Source: Helochares maculicollis
Taxonomy: Eukaryota > Arthropoda > Insecta > Coleoptera > Hydrophilidae
Direction: 5' to 3'
Assembly (NCBI GenBank): GCA_033557835.1
Contig: JAWQRO010000217.1
Span: 1 to 48,322, forward strand
Length of the DNA stretch: 48,322 nt
A model generated the notes under the pieces. That model had not been told where the DNA came from. It did no database searches and saw nothing but the letters and a program-made list of their open reading frames with translations. The translations under genes were made by a program, and so were the position numbers. Below, piece after piece: positions 35,271 through 46,485 of this stretch (positions are counted from its first letter, which is position 1; each line of letters starts with the position of its first letter).

Positions 35271-35300
35271 CTAAGTGGTATTTTTCCGGCACTGCATAGT

Positions 35301-35368
35301 CAATAATTAATTGCACATATATAAATTATAAGTTTAGTTATAATTTATAACAGTGCATTCAATTATTG
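35301..35368. repeat. AT-rich 32-bp-arm inverted repeat (hairpin)
   Basis: Arms at 35301-35332 and 35337-35368 are reverse complements with few mismatches, separated by a four-base loop. The left arm begins CAATAATTAATTGCACATAT and the right arm ends CATTCAATTATTG. It would fold as a stable hairpin if transcribed. It may be a miniature element or a chance AT-rich palindrome. Confidence 0.7.
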
Positions 35369-35871
35369 TATATATTGGCCTAATCTTCTTTAGAAGAAAA
35401 TTAATTTACTTAGTGACATAATAGACTTATTTCTTAGTTCTAAGTAAGATCCAAGCCAGATAATTTTCTGTATTTATCAAAAAGTAAGAATCTTAGAGAT
35501 ATAGGTCTGTATGTAATCATGATAACACAAAACTATAAATCTATAAATTTTTTTAGCTAATATGGGCAAGTGTGAGTGAAATTGCATGGGCTTCAATCGA
35601 CACTACCTTTTTGAATAAAATTCTTGATTAAAATTAAATGTACAAGTTAAAAATCTTTGTTAATAAGCCCATACCAAACATGGGATTGAATTGTTGCAAG
35701 AATTACTTTATTGTATGAAATTAATAAAATCGTTTTAATTCAATGAAATAAATAATTTATACAAAACAACCATAAAATTTGTAACTATTATTGATTATCG
35801 AATATCATTTTAGTAGTTGCGGAAAGCATCAAGTTTTATTTGAGTGTTGTAGGGGCAATATGGTACATAGC

Positions 35872-35962
35872 TGAAGTAACGGGGACAATTATAGATTTAT
35901 AAAGTAATGTAATATCTAAAGTAACTGAGGACAATTATAGATTTATAAAATAATGTAATATA
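35872..35962 (+). repeat. Short tandem duplication, unit about 45 bp
   Basis: The unit AAGTAACKGRGGACAATTATAGATTTATAAARTAATGTAATAT occurs twice in a row with two or three substitutions. Simple local duplication. Confidence 0.85.
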
Positions 35963-36427
35963 AAAAAGCTTTAACAATATAAAATCTATTAAAACTAAAC
36001 ACAACAAATGAAAAAATAAGTAACAAAATAGTAGACGATCACATGGTTTAGCAATAAACGATGTGTTCCTCAACTATGTTGTACCTGTGTAAAATACAAT
36101 GTAAAGCACATTGATCACAACTTGAAACATAATTTGCTAAAACTATTTTAGGAAATTAAATACAAGCAAATTATAAATAGTACATATTTGAAAATCTTCT
36201 GAAGGCAATATTGTGACTATCAACAGGCAACAACTGTTTAATTTCATAATACAAACTGAATAAAAGCTATTGAGGCATGGAACTTAAAAACCTGAAAACA
36301 CTTGACAAAGGGGACGATTTCATTTGATCCTATCAGTCTACACTGAACTGGATCAAATAAAATTGTTGGTGTGCCATTTCAAGTTTTTATGCCTAAATAG
36401 TTTTGGCCTACTCTTAAGTTTACCAAT

Positions 36428-36433
36428 TTTTAA
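36428..36433 (-). terminator. Candidate Dicer-2 polyadenylation signal (ATTAAA on minus strand)
   Basis: TTTAAT on the plus strand reads ATTAAA on the minus strand, about 100 bases after the Dicer-2 stop codon at 36536. No AATAAA was noticed closer on that strand. Confidence 0.3.
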
Positions 36434-36535
36434 TTTACTAAAGTAGATTTAGCGGTAACAAGCAACATACATTATGAAATTTGCAATCAATGTGCATTGA
36501 ATTGGAAGTGTTATTTAACTGCAACACATAAAACT

Positions 36536-36683
36536 TCAATTAAGAAGCCTCAAAGCTATTTTAGCAGCTGCCTTTTTGGCTATATTTTTGTTATCGCCGA
36601 ATCCATGAACTCTTTTGTTTGCACCTTTCAACATGAAATCCAATTTGACCATAACTTTTCCACTGTCCAGCTCTGTATGTTTA
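36536..36683 (-). CDS. Dcr-2: Dicer-2 exon 10: C-terminal dsRNA-binding domain
   Basis: Read on the minus strand, an acceptor AAATTTTAG at 36684-36692 precedes TAAACATACAGAGCTGGACA. The first T completes the codon started by TA in exon 9 (TAT, Tyr). The product continues KHTELDSGKVMVKLDF, then KRVHGFGDNKNIAKKAAAKI and ALRLLN before TGA. The GFGxNKxxAKxxAAxxAL signature is a dsRNA-binding domain, and GAHPKF from exon 9 forms its first helix end. Phase, length (148 bases) and domain all fit, so this distant exon belongs to Dicer-2. A 65-residue plus-strand frame over this region is a shadow. Confidence 0.92.
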
Positions 36684-39600
36684 CTAAAATTTGAAATTAA
36701 CACATATAATTTATTATTCCTATAGATTTTTTTTTTAAATAAGGGGTTTTATAGTGTGAACATTTATAAAGAAAGCCCTAAAGTTAAAACAAGATTTGAA
36801 TTAAATAGAAATCAGTTTTTAGTCTTTAGATTATTTTTTTATCGGCCTATAAAAACACACAGGATAGGGTTACATATTTGTGGAATAACACATTGGGTAA
36901 ATGACCACTACAGCATTACTTCACTTATGTAGAAGTTCCGCAATCTCTAAACCATACAGAGCATTATCACCTTTAATGGTCTTTCAAATTATATCGACGC
37001 GCCCAATATGCCGAAAGACATTGCTATTTCAAACAATATCTCATAGGTTAGGCAAAATGTTAACTACTTTATCACGCATATGATATGGGGTCTCGCATAC
37101 CCTTTGCATAGATCGTCGACTTCAAATAACCCCATAAAATGTCTTATGCAGTAATGGAATTCTTGCATGGGCTAAATAGCATGTAACACCCTTTTGTGGT
37201 AACCACATATTGGTCACATAAAAACAATGTAATTTCAGTAGAGAGAATGTTATCAAGTTACGATATTAAGCCCCTGATTCAGTCTCATTCTAGAAGAAAC
37301 ATGATCCAATGATGCCTCCAGTCCATAACTCGCACAAAACAATGACACATTGTCATGCGAGTTCTTCAAATCTCAAACGCCACAATTTCGGTCTTTAACA
37401 AAGCCATCATGGGGAACAAATGCTTCATTGCTAAGGATAACTTTGTTAAAAAAATCAGCCTCCACTTGTTGATGTTCAATAATCCATTTGTTGAACTCTT
37501 TTCTCTGTACATGATGATTAGGGCTCAGTTGTTATGATAATTGAATTTTATAAGTCTGGAGACAGATCTTTATGGAATGTATGCTACTGTAGAGAGCTTC
37601 TTTAAATTTGCAATCCTTGTTCATGGCGTTAAAGAGATGTTCCTTGATTTTCATCAATACTCTCATGTATTACTTCAATATTGGCAATTGAACAGTTTAC
37701 TTTTGGACAAAAGTGTGTTTAGCGATTCCAACTGAAGCCCAAGTTCCCAACTTTGAAGTTTTGTTTCAGGGTTGCCAACAATTTGCTACACAAATGATGA
37801 CAAATTCAATTCTTGCATTAATTTTGGGACACTATAGAACAATTCATTTGGTATTTGTGTTTTTACACTTTCAGATTTGCTCGTCACTATGACTTTTTGA
37901 ATTTTATATAAATTACTATAGTATGGCTAAGGTTATGAAAACCCAGAATCTTTAAACATAAAAATTTCAAAATGCAGGCCTTGTACAATTTGAAGAAAAA
38001 TAGCTCTTTATAAAATTAAGGGTTTAGGCCTCTACAAGATTTTCAAAATCAAGTTTTTAATTATTTGAAAGGGTCCCTTAGGATGTTAAAACAGGCATCC
38101 GAACAGATTATCGACAGGAAAGATTTCTAAGTACTTGTTTTCAAATTGTAGTACAAAGCTACCATTTGGCAGCAACCCGCTCATGACTGGCACAAAGAAT
38201 AGTATTGTAGGGGACTAGAGTAAAGTCTACGGCAGTTGATTTTGAAGCTATTTGAAGCCACCTGTATAGACTATTGCCAAATTCATCTTTAGAAATGTCG
38301 ATTGAAATCAATTTTATGCAAATATTTGAAAAAGATGCAATTTGTAAAACAATTGTATTTTTTATAGAAAATTGTGCAAATTTTTATATTTTGTGAGCAT
38401 GAGTTACAAGGTACCAAGTGAATTGAATGCTAGTACATCTAAAAAAAATTAGAAGCAATTGAAAGATATGTACAATATTGTTGTGAATTCAGGTTTTAGC
38501 TATCATATGATAAATTTTATTGCAGTTTTTTCAGTAGTTTGTTAAGTGTAGAAGTCACAAGTTTAGAATTCAAAATGGTAGAATCCCGTGAAAAATGTGT
38601 AGACTGAGATATCAAGTGGACCATAAACCATAGAATTAAAATTTACACGCAATTACTTGAAATTAGTTTGGACAGAATAAAAATGTTATTCTATGCAGGG
38701 AATTACATCAGCCTATGTTTAACTTTTTTTTTATAATATGGTTGCCATAAAAATTTCAACTGCAACTAAACTAATTTGTAAAATAGTATGATGAAAGCAC
38801 TTAAAGGAGAGACATACTTCTATCGAAAATGGAGAAAATGGATTTGTTTGGCTTAGTGACTTATTGGCTATTACAGTGCAAAAAGTCAGAAACTACTCGG
38901 AGATATTAAAATATTGTAAGACTTGTGAGTGGTTGAAGAACAAATGAGACATCAAAACCATAAAGATAGGTGCAATATGAATCAGAAAGGATCAGCAGGC
39001 AAACGAGATTAGTGGAGTTGTTTCAGTGATCCGATGCTTTGCAACAGATAAAATGCACTGATTATATTGGTATTTATAAGACTGTTAAGGGGTATTCTGG
39101 TCGAGAAATTTATAGTAGTAATATTCTTAAAATCTAGACTTTTAAGAATATCTTGCAGTAGTCTGTCTGGAATGAACAAACAATAGACGGCAGGTAAACT
39201 CCGACTATCTGGGGAGAGTTTGCATTATGAAAATTTTTGTATAAAATAAATCTTTTGAAATCGATTGTGTGGAAATACGATATAACTACATTTCTTCATG
39301 TTGAGCAATTAGGTTAGCTCCACTTAGTCTTAGTCGAGCCCCGTCCAACTCGATAGGGTGACGTTGACTAACTTCTAAGGGAAATTACAGTCTGGAGGGA
39401 ATGAAGAAAGAAAAAAAAGTGAGTGTCACTGCTAGGTATCACAAAAATTATTAATTACCCATCCACATTTAGCTTTCTTTATGAGCTGGAGACCCTTGGC
39501 GTTAGTCAAAAATGGATAAAAAAAGTAAAAATGGAAGTAATTATGAAAATTATGAGTGTCATAGACATCACTGGTGGTTTTAAAGTTCCTACATTTGCTA

Positions 39601-42600
39601 TTAGGCACAATCATGATTGAATAAACAGTTCCCAATCACTATTATTATTAATCTGAGTTACGCTGCCCAAAACTGTAATCGAGATTTTATCAAATTATGG
39701 TTATTTTTGGCCTGGTTTACATTATATCTCAAGCTATAATTAACTGATTTAATAAAAGTTAAGGGAAATGTTCTTCGTATATCCCTCTATAACTGAAGCC
39801 TTTGATTTGAAAACAAATATTTTTAAAACATTCGTAAAAGTCTATTATTTTTTCCAAGATCTGGACTATAGTTTATTGTGTGCAGAAAGACCGGATTGCC
39901 CAATGTTTAGGCTTATGAAACAGAATATCACCTGAAAGGTGAAGTTAATGAGAATATCATACTTCTCAAGAAAGAGTGTATAAGTCACGTTAAAAAATGT
40001 AATTCAAAAAAGAAAATAAAGTATCGGTGGAAGGGGCAACTTGCGAGGAAAACAGATAGTCTCTATTTATTATGGATTTGTCAGTCTTAGCTACCATCAT
40101 TCTGTTGAAAACATGAGAAGCAATATATGGGCTACTCTCAATCATAAATTATCCACTGATGTAAAACAGCAGCAGAATAAATGATCAAAGAGAATTTATG
40201 ATGCTCATCGCAAAAGAGTAAGGCTACAAATAGTTTGGCTAAAAACAAACCCATAATTAAAGAGTGTGATTGACATAGAAAAGAAATGGAAGAGCAGGAC
40301 ACTAATATGGAAGACTAATTATATTGTGCAGACATCATGGATTTACCTTTTATTATATGAATATCTAATATATATGTCCCATATAGCACACGCTGCGGGC
40401 AAAATTTTTAATGAAAACTTGAAAACAAGAAATAATTTGTTGTTGAATATTTTTCAAACAAATGCATTGTGCAGACATATTTCTTTTTACTTTTATACAA
40501 TTATGAATTGAAAATAGTGACAGAAATGTTAACAAAACATTCAAGGAAAAAAATCTTATTTTACCATTGATTTGATAAATTTCTGAATGCAAATCTTCTT
40601 CAGGAATCATTACATTTCTCAACGAATTAAGTTTAAAATATTTTTTATTTTACAATAGAATAGCAATTTAGTAAATTTCAATTTCTTTCATCTACTTTTT
40701 TCAGTTCTGGTGTTAATAGGGTGCTATGCTACTTTATGAAAATGTTTACATTTTGATGCACCCATAGTTTGAGCAATTTTAGTAAGTTAGTGATGTAATC
40801 GGGGAAATGCTCCACAGATGCCATTTATATATTAATTATTCTATAAAAATTATGATTTAGTCAATATGTACAATGATTTTCTACCTTTGTAAACTTGATT
40901 TACTTTAAACTTTTTCTGAAAATAAAAAATATCACAAAACAGGCAATTTTTGTTGCCTTGAAGAGTGGCCGACCCAAAATATTAATATACATTGAAATAT
41001 ATTTAAAAATTACTTACTAGAATTTAGGATGAGCCCCTGGTGTTTCATACAATAAACGAATAGCATTCTTAGGCACATTCTCACTGAAACTTTTAACCTC
41101 TTTCCAGATAATTTTGTAAAACACCTTCCAAACTGTATTTAAATTCATTCCACTATCCAAAAATACTGCTCCTGCCAGTGCTTCAAACACGTCGCCTAAA
41201 GCCTAAAAATGGAGCTTAATTACAATGTTTTACAAAAAATAGGTTGTTTAGTACCTTGGGTACATCAACACTTTCTCCTAAATGCAAATCATTTTCATTA
41301 AGGAGCATTATGACATCATCGTTTATGGCAAACTTTTTATTTTCTTGATATTCCACAAACTTGTCAACACTTGCTTCTAATTTTGAATTCATGGACAACA
41401 TAAATTTGTAGAAGCCGCAGCGAACAGTAAAACATGCAAAGGTTACGTTATTAACGAGAGCTGATCTTAAATCAGTTAATTCCCCAGGCGATAAATTTCC
41501 GCAAGATTCGTATATATAACAAGTTATGAGAAAATCTAGGATTGCATCGCCGAGAAATTCTAAACGTTGATAGCAATTTGTAATTCTATTAGAAGTGTAG
41601 GAAGCATGAGTTAAAGCTTGCAATAGATAAGCACGGTTATTGAAATGATAACCTAGAATTTCTTCGATTGCTTTCCATGATGTTATGTGAAAATCAATTT
41701 TTTCTTGAGTAGCATTTGCGTCCAATATAGGATCAGGAATTGGATGACTAAGAATGTCACATATTTGTTCAGAGCCAGGTATAATGTTTAACCATTCAAC
41801 AAACTTAAATCCTCCTAAAAATAATTAATATACATTATTCACAAATATGTGACCTTGATTCAAAAATGTATTCCATTGTACAACAAATGACAAAACAGTA
41901 ATTCGATTATACATACCTTGCAACCCACAAGCTTTAAAATAGGCTCCAAGAAGTGCTTCTACAACATCGGCAATAATTTTATCCGGCACAAAATGGCAAC
42001 CAACAAAATGACACATTGAGGTACGACTCTTTTCTTCACTCACATCCTCATCCATTTCAGTTTGAATTTGTTTAATAGTTTCACAACTCAATTTGCCACT
42101 AATTTGTTCAGTTTCAGGAATATCAAACATATAGAGCGAAGTACTTGGTATTTCATTATTATTAATGCGTTCACGCAAAATTGTTGGTACGCAGTAACCA
42201 GGTGGACACCACTCAGAGCAAGGCATAAATTCCCAATATTGTAATATTCCACCCAAATTTTTATCCTTTGCCAAGTAGTATAAATTTTTATTACTTACTA
42301 ATTTAGATTTTAGTGTAGTTGATTTGCCTTCATCGAATTGAGGATACTTTAAAAATATGTATAGAGAGCTAACAAATTTTAAAAATGAATCTCCTAACGT
42401 TTCCAATCGTTCAAAATTTACAATTTCATTGCAATGCAGTGCAGTAATAGCTCTATAAATTTCACTTAATTCTGGTCCTTTTTCACTAGCTGGATGAGTC
42501 AACAAATTAATGTTCTTATGCTCAAAAACTTCGTTGAAAGTCAAAGCCTTTAAATGCCATTTTATAGATTGTCGTAGATCGGTATCTTCTTGAGTCATCT

Positions 42601-45600
42601 TTTTGGAAACAAATTTTTCGTAGTATTGTATATCCATTAACGTAATATCTAAATTTCTATCTAGATCAACTGGTTCTTCAGCATCTCGCCAAGGGTATTC
42701 CAATTCTAATAATTTTGTGTTGATATCCATTTTAAAAGCGTCCATTAAAGCAGGTATATTCTCAATTAATTCTATGACTTCTGGAGACTGGTCTAGGGTT
42801 TCTTCAACCACTTGTTTTTCCACAATCACATTGTTTTCATTAACATTGTCTATGGGGATAGATTTATCTAAATGAAGACTTTCCCATGTATCATCTATGT
42901 CCACAAACCCTAACTTGGCTTCAGCCGCAACTTTTTTCCGTAATTCTTCAGCTTTGAAGATTTGATTAATCCTGTAAAAAATACTTGGTAGAAGGTTTGC
43001 TTGGTACCATAAACTACCAGGAAAATCTTGTTTGACACATAATTCTGGTAGTAAATGTTCTTCAAATCCTTCCTGAATATCTTCTTTCTTGCGTTTTCCT
43101 TTAGAACCTCTTGGTTTCAGATAATTGAATTTTTTGGATATACGTTTTACTAACAAAAGTGGCAATGTTGGATTTATTATAGTGCACTGATACTTTTCTC
43201 TAAAGTAATCCAAGTAAGTCTCAAATTCATTTGTTACAAAAGGGCTCATGGCATTCATGTCTGTGCATACTTTTGTAACCACATATTGCTAAAAAAAATT
43301 TGTTTAATTACTTCATGAATAAATTTTAAATAGGATATATTTTCAACTATAGTGTAACACTTACAATATCATCACATCTGTACCAAGGTGTCACTATTTT
43401 TCCAAGGTGTGTTTCATTTTCCACCACTAGTGATTTCCTAGCTGATGTTGTAGGAGGTTCTTTTTGATCGTAAACAATTTTATTTCCAGCAATCACTTCA
43501 AAATCTATATCACCAGTATCTTTTTGAACTGGAGCAACAAGCATCATTTCCTCATCTTCATTATTATGAAGAATCATGAAGTTTTTCACTACTTTAAGGA
43601 TACTTTCAAATACTAAATGGTGAAAATACCGAATATCAGATATTTGTTCTTGGGTTAAAATTATGGTTTTGTAATTAGTTTTTACTGACACAGAAATTTC
43701 TCCTGCTGATAAATACAATGGAAAATCACATATTTTATAAAAGGATTGTGCCGATAAAATTGCAAAACACAAATTTGAAGTAATTAAATCATAAACGGCT
43801 GATTGATTAAACGCATCTTTATCAAACTGTGGTTGGAATTCAAGCAGATGCATATATATCGGTTTATTTGGTAATATAGCACCTTTGGTAGAATCTGCAA
43901 CCTAACAAAAACTTACATCAATATTCCAAGTTTTGGATTATACACTTAAATACAAACAAGTCAGAAGGGCCAATAAAATATCCATTGCCTTATACCATCT
44001 AAGAAGAAGTAAATTCTGAAGGAAAATACTTTCACCATATTTACGCAGACAATTAATGAACTTTTTCGTTCTTCAGCTTCGTTTACAATTTTATGGAAAA
44101 ATCTAAATGTTACCTTTTTAACATAATATCTTGTAGTTTTGTTCATTCCAGCACATTTTTCTTTTTCCTCAGGCCAATGCTTAAACAAAAAATTTGTCGA
44201 AGGATCCGGTACAGACCTCTTCAATGGCAATAGATCATTGTTAAGTTCTCCTATCTTATGAAGTTCAATACAAGCTTTTAAAGCAGCTGCTCTTTTTGCA
44301 AATTTTTTACTTTTCATAAAAATTCCCTAAAATTTATACAGTCAAATAGCTGATACATAAAATATAAATTATAAACTTACTTCAATGGGTTTTAAAATTG
44401 GACAAATTATGGGTAATTCAATATAAACTTTATACGAATACACAGAGGTATTTTCTGCTTGTATGTTTCTTTTTTCTAGAAACCACCCTGGATTATAAAC
44501 TGTAAAAAGATCAGTTGGAAGAGAATTACAATACATTGACAACAAAGGAATGGATGTTAACATATCAACATTCGCACTATTTGGACCATTCACAAAGTAA
44601 GGGGGTAGTATGTTTTCATCGTACATTTCTTGTATTCTGCTCTCATCTGGGTCACTTCGTTTATCGGTTTTCCCTACCAAATACTAAAACAAAGAGTAAA
44701 CTGCAGGTGAGTATTATACAGGTTTTGAATGACTAACTACAAATTTGGACATACCTCAATTAACTGTCCTTCTACATTTCTAAATTGCTTATATTTCAGA
44801 AAATAACTGCTATAATCATTTTTCGACACTAATATATAATATTGACTGTTCTTATGTCTAGCTCTACCTTTAGACTGTACATATGATCTATAATCCAATG
44901 GCTCATCAAATTTTATAATGAGTGTACACATAGGAATATCGACGCCTTCTTCAATAACATTTGTAGCAACAAGTAGATTAATTTCTTTTAAACAAAAGTT
45001 ATTCAAGACTTTGCGGTTCATTTTTGCTTTGAAAGGGGCCTCTCTTGTATCACAAAATGGGCTGTAATTTGTACCTACTACAAAATTTGGCTTTAAATAT
45101 GATAACTCTGGATCATATTTTTTAACGTCACAAAGAATATGATATAAAATCTTTGCTGTAAATCTACGTTTTACAAATACAATTCCACACAAGTCTTGAT
45201 GTTTGGAAGTTTTTCTGAAAATATCAAAAACTGATAGAAAAGCTACTACTTTCGATGAAGAAAACTTGTAAATTTTGTCCAAATCACTAGCATCTTCCAT
45301 TAGTTTCTGAAATGTATATTTTATCCTTATGAAAGTGCTAGCTACAGCATTTAGTACAGTGTACAATTTCATATCTTGGCAATGTTTTTTAATGCATTCA
45401 AGTTGTATCAAGAAAGAAGTTGCAACTATCATGCCTCCATAAATTCCTAGCATTTCTATATGTACGATAGCATCTTTTATTAAATTTATAATATCTTTGC
45501 AACCCTTCTCTGCATCAAGAGGACACAAGTTAGGATTTATTTCCAGTATTTTATTCTGTTTCGGAACTGGACTACAAATCCGAAGATTTTCCAATACATG

Positions 45601-46485
45601 TATAAGGCCTTCCAATTTTCCAACAGCTTCTAGTTCGACTTGGCTCATTTGATGATCATCATAAGTTTTAATCACCTCTTGAGGATTAGTGGAGTGGCCA
45701 ACTATTTCTTCCAGTTCTTCAACAGTAGCTATTTTACTATTATATGTAGTTTCTAGAGCTAGTAACTCATCTATGACCTTTGTTTGCTTAATATTCCTAT
45801 TGAGTAAGGAAGCTGTTAAACCCAATACACGAGGAGGGTCTGTTTCATGCTGAAAAAGTTTCATCAAGTGCCGCATCGGTTGATCGTTTACTGCATGATG
45901 ACATTCATCGAAAATTAAGAAGTTTATCTTCGACAGGCCTATAAATAATAAACAGCTGTTTTTGATTTAATTGTTGCAAGTTAAGGGAAAACTCACTGAT
46001 AAAATCGCTGTGTATGATGTTGACTAAAATTTGAGCAGTCATAACTAAAACTTGATTTTTATTGAATTCATTTTGCCAAGCATCCCTATCCCATGAATCA
46101 ACATTCATATCACCAGTATATGCACCAACTCGAAAATGTGTATATCTTCGTATATATTTCGATTGTTGATCCACTAAAGCTACTGTATTCACGACCATAA
46201 TGGACAATTTTCCTCCATCATTAAAAGGCCTAAAATATAATGATCCATTATGTTCTTCTTGAGAAAAGATACTTTATTCGGCTATGAAAGACAGGTATGG
46301 TAGTACCTTTCTAAAGCTTCACCTAATCGCTTCAGTACCATCACAGCTATGTAGGTTTTACCGGAGCCTGTTGGCAGAAAGATTATTGTGTTTTGTTTTA
46401 ATGCTACTTGCATTAGTTGCATCTGGTAATTTCTTGGTTGAAAATCCTCCTCCTCTGGTGGTACTGACGGCGGAATGCCAGACAT
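36536..46485 (-). CDS. Dcr-2: Dicer-2, complete gene with ten coding exons
   Basis: Dicer-2 cuts long double-stranded RNA into siRNAs of about 21 bases and starts insect RNA interference against viruses and transposons in the cytoplasm. Coding exons in order of transcription: 46485-46307, 46229-45997, 45938-44755, 44683-44381, 44326-44114, 43901-43365, 43288-41917, 41814-41255, 41202-41018 and 36683-36536. All borders are GT-AG, all phases fit, and the sum is 1637 residues plus stop, the size usual for insect Dicer-2. Domains are an N-terminal DExH helicase, dimerisation domain (DUF283), platform/PAZ, RNase IIIa, RNase IIIb and one dsRNA-binding domain. ATPase and all RNase III catalytic residues are present. 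The intact DECH helicase with QSKGRAR points to Dicer-2 over Dicer-1. Introns are 52-212 bases except the last (4334 bases). Confidence 0.95.
36890..37740 (-). mobile_element. Fossil Tc1/mariner-like transposase inside Dicer-2 intron 9
   Basis: The minus-strand conceptual translation, in several frames, follows the order of an IS630/Tc1-mariner-type insect transposase: a TYKIQLSQQLSPNHHVQR-like segment, then WIIEHQQVEADFF, VILSNEA (expected S-D-E-A, catalytic Asp changed to Asn), a HDNVSLFC-like degraded stretch, and near the end ILWGYLKSTIYA (expected FLWGYVKS) followed by a degenerate tail to IAELLHK. Many stops and frameshifts show it is old. It lies in the same strand sense as Dicer-2. 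It is distinct from the four mariner remnants at 1-10.9 kb. Confidence 0.65.
39121..39151. repeat. Perfect 12-bp-arm hairpin
   Basis: ATATTCTTAAAA and TTTTAAGAATAT are separated by TCTAGAC. The arms match perfectly. It lies inside Dicer-2 intron 9, with no known function. Confidence 0.8.
41018..41814 (-). CDS. Dcr-2: Dicer-2 exons 8-9: RNase IIIb
   Basis: Exon 8 (41814-41255) begins GGFKFVEWLNIIPGSEQICD. It carries YQRLEFLGDAILDF at about residues 1422-1435, including catalytic Glu 1426 and Asp 1430; YQRLE replaces the more common YERLE, outside the catalytic pair. Exon 9 (41202-41018) begins ALGDVFEALAGAVFLDSG, where Asp 1531 and Glu 1534 complete the metal site, and ends YETPGAHPKF. The last base pair TA overlaps the donor so that the unspliced RNA reads TAG, a stop, directly after PKF. 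Confidence 0.94.
41917..43288 (-). CDS. Dcr-2: Dicer-2 exon 7: PAZ end, linker and RNase IIIa
   Basis: This is the longest exon, residues about 884-1340. After the PAZ end comes a basic stretch (KPRGSKGKRKKED), then an acidic variable linker (about 1010-1110). RNase IIIa shows ERLETLGDSFLKF at about 1176-1188, with the catalytic Glu and Asp, and DKIIADVVEALLGAYF, where Asp 1324 and Glu 1327 complete the metal site. The insert between these two motifs (CSEWCPPGYC and an acidic loop) is typical of Dicer RNase IIIa. The exon ends one base into a glycine codon. Confidence 0.94.
43365..43901 (-). CDS. Dcr-2: Dicer-2 exon 6: platform and first part of PAZ
   Basis: This exon codes for residues 704-882. 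It begins VADSTKGAILPNKPIYMHLL, continues through the platform region and ends THLGKIVTPWYRCDDI, which opens the PAZ domain and continues into exon 7 (QYVVTKVCTDMNAMSPF). PAZ and platform anchor the end of the dsRNA substrate and so help to set product length. Confidence 0.9.
44114..44683 (-). CDS. Dcr-2: Dicer-2 exons 4-5: dimerisation domain (DUF283)
   Basis: Exons 44683-44381 and 44326-44114 code for residues about 533-703 and join as ILKPIE/GIFMKSKKF. Visible family features are VNGPNSANVDMLTSIPLLS, the YSYKVYIELPIICPI strand block, and AKRAAALKACIELHKIGEL, the dsRBD-like end of DUF283. This domain in Dicers binds dsRNA-binding partners such as R2D2/Loquacious-type proteins. Both exons start and end in phase 0. 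Confidence 0.92.
44755..46485 (-). CDS. Dcr-2: Dicer-2 exons 1-3: helicase domain
   Basis: This part codes for residues 1-532. The start ATG at 46485 is followed by SGIPPSVPPEEEDFQPRNYQ. The Walker A motif LPTGSGKT is at residues about 37-44 and the Walker B box DECH at 148-151 (IFDECHHAV). Motif V-like VIEEGVDIP and motif VI QSKGRAR (about 492-498) lie in exon 3. Exon 1/2 splicing gives the codon AGG across the junction (LERPFNDGGK), and exon 2/3 gives AGC (DFISLSKINFL). The helicase domain in Dicer-2 hydrolyses ATP and moves along dsRNA, and nothing suggests loss of activity here. Confidence 0.94.

Larger units (their letters stand above)
36684..41017 (-). other. Dicer-2 intron 9 (4.3 kb)
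   Basis: The donor is GTAAGT at 41012-41017 and the acceptor TTTTAG at 36684-36689 (minus strand). It holds a decayed Tc1/mariner-like transposase (about 36890-37740), a 12-bp-arm hairpin at 39121-39151, and AT-rich unique sequence. Short frames (39423-39620, 40266-40511, 40365-40622 and others) have no domain and overlap one another on opposite strands. A splice-like segment, TTTTCAG then AAAAAGTTTAAAG, near 40890-40930 gives an immediate stop if joined to exon 9. Confidence 0.85.

Noticed and set aside
36497..36694. 65-residue plus-strand ORF
   Set aside because: It is the antisense shadow of Dicer-2 exon 10, whose minus-strand translation is a clear dsRNA-binding domain.
39980..40320. Coding-like stretch with residues such as WKGQLARKTDS in Dicer-2 intron 9
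   Set aside because: Interrupted by stops and not matching any transposase or domain I can name; too weak to list.
40890..40935. Alternative last exon for Dicer-2 (TTTTCAG then AAAAAGTTTAAAG, minus strand)
   Set aside because: Joined to exon 9 it gives TAA at once, while the exon at 36536-36683 keeps the frame and encodes the dsRBD.
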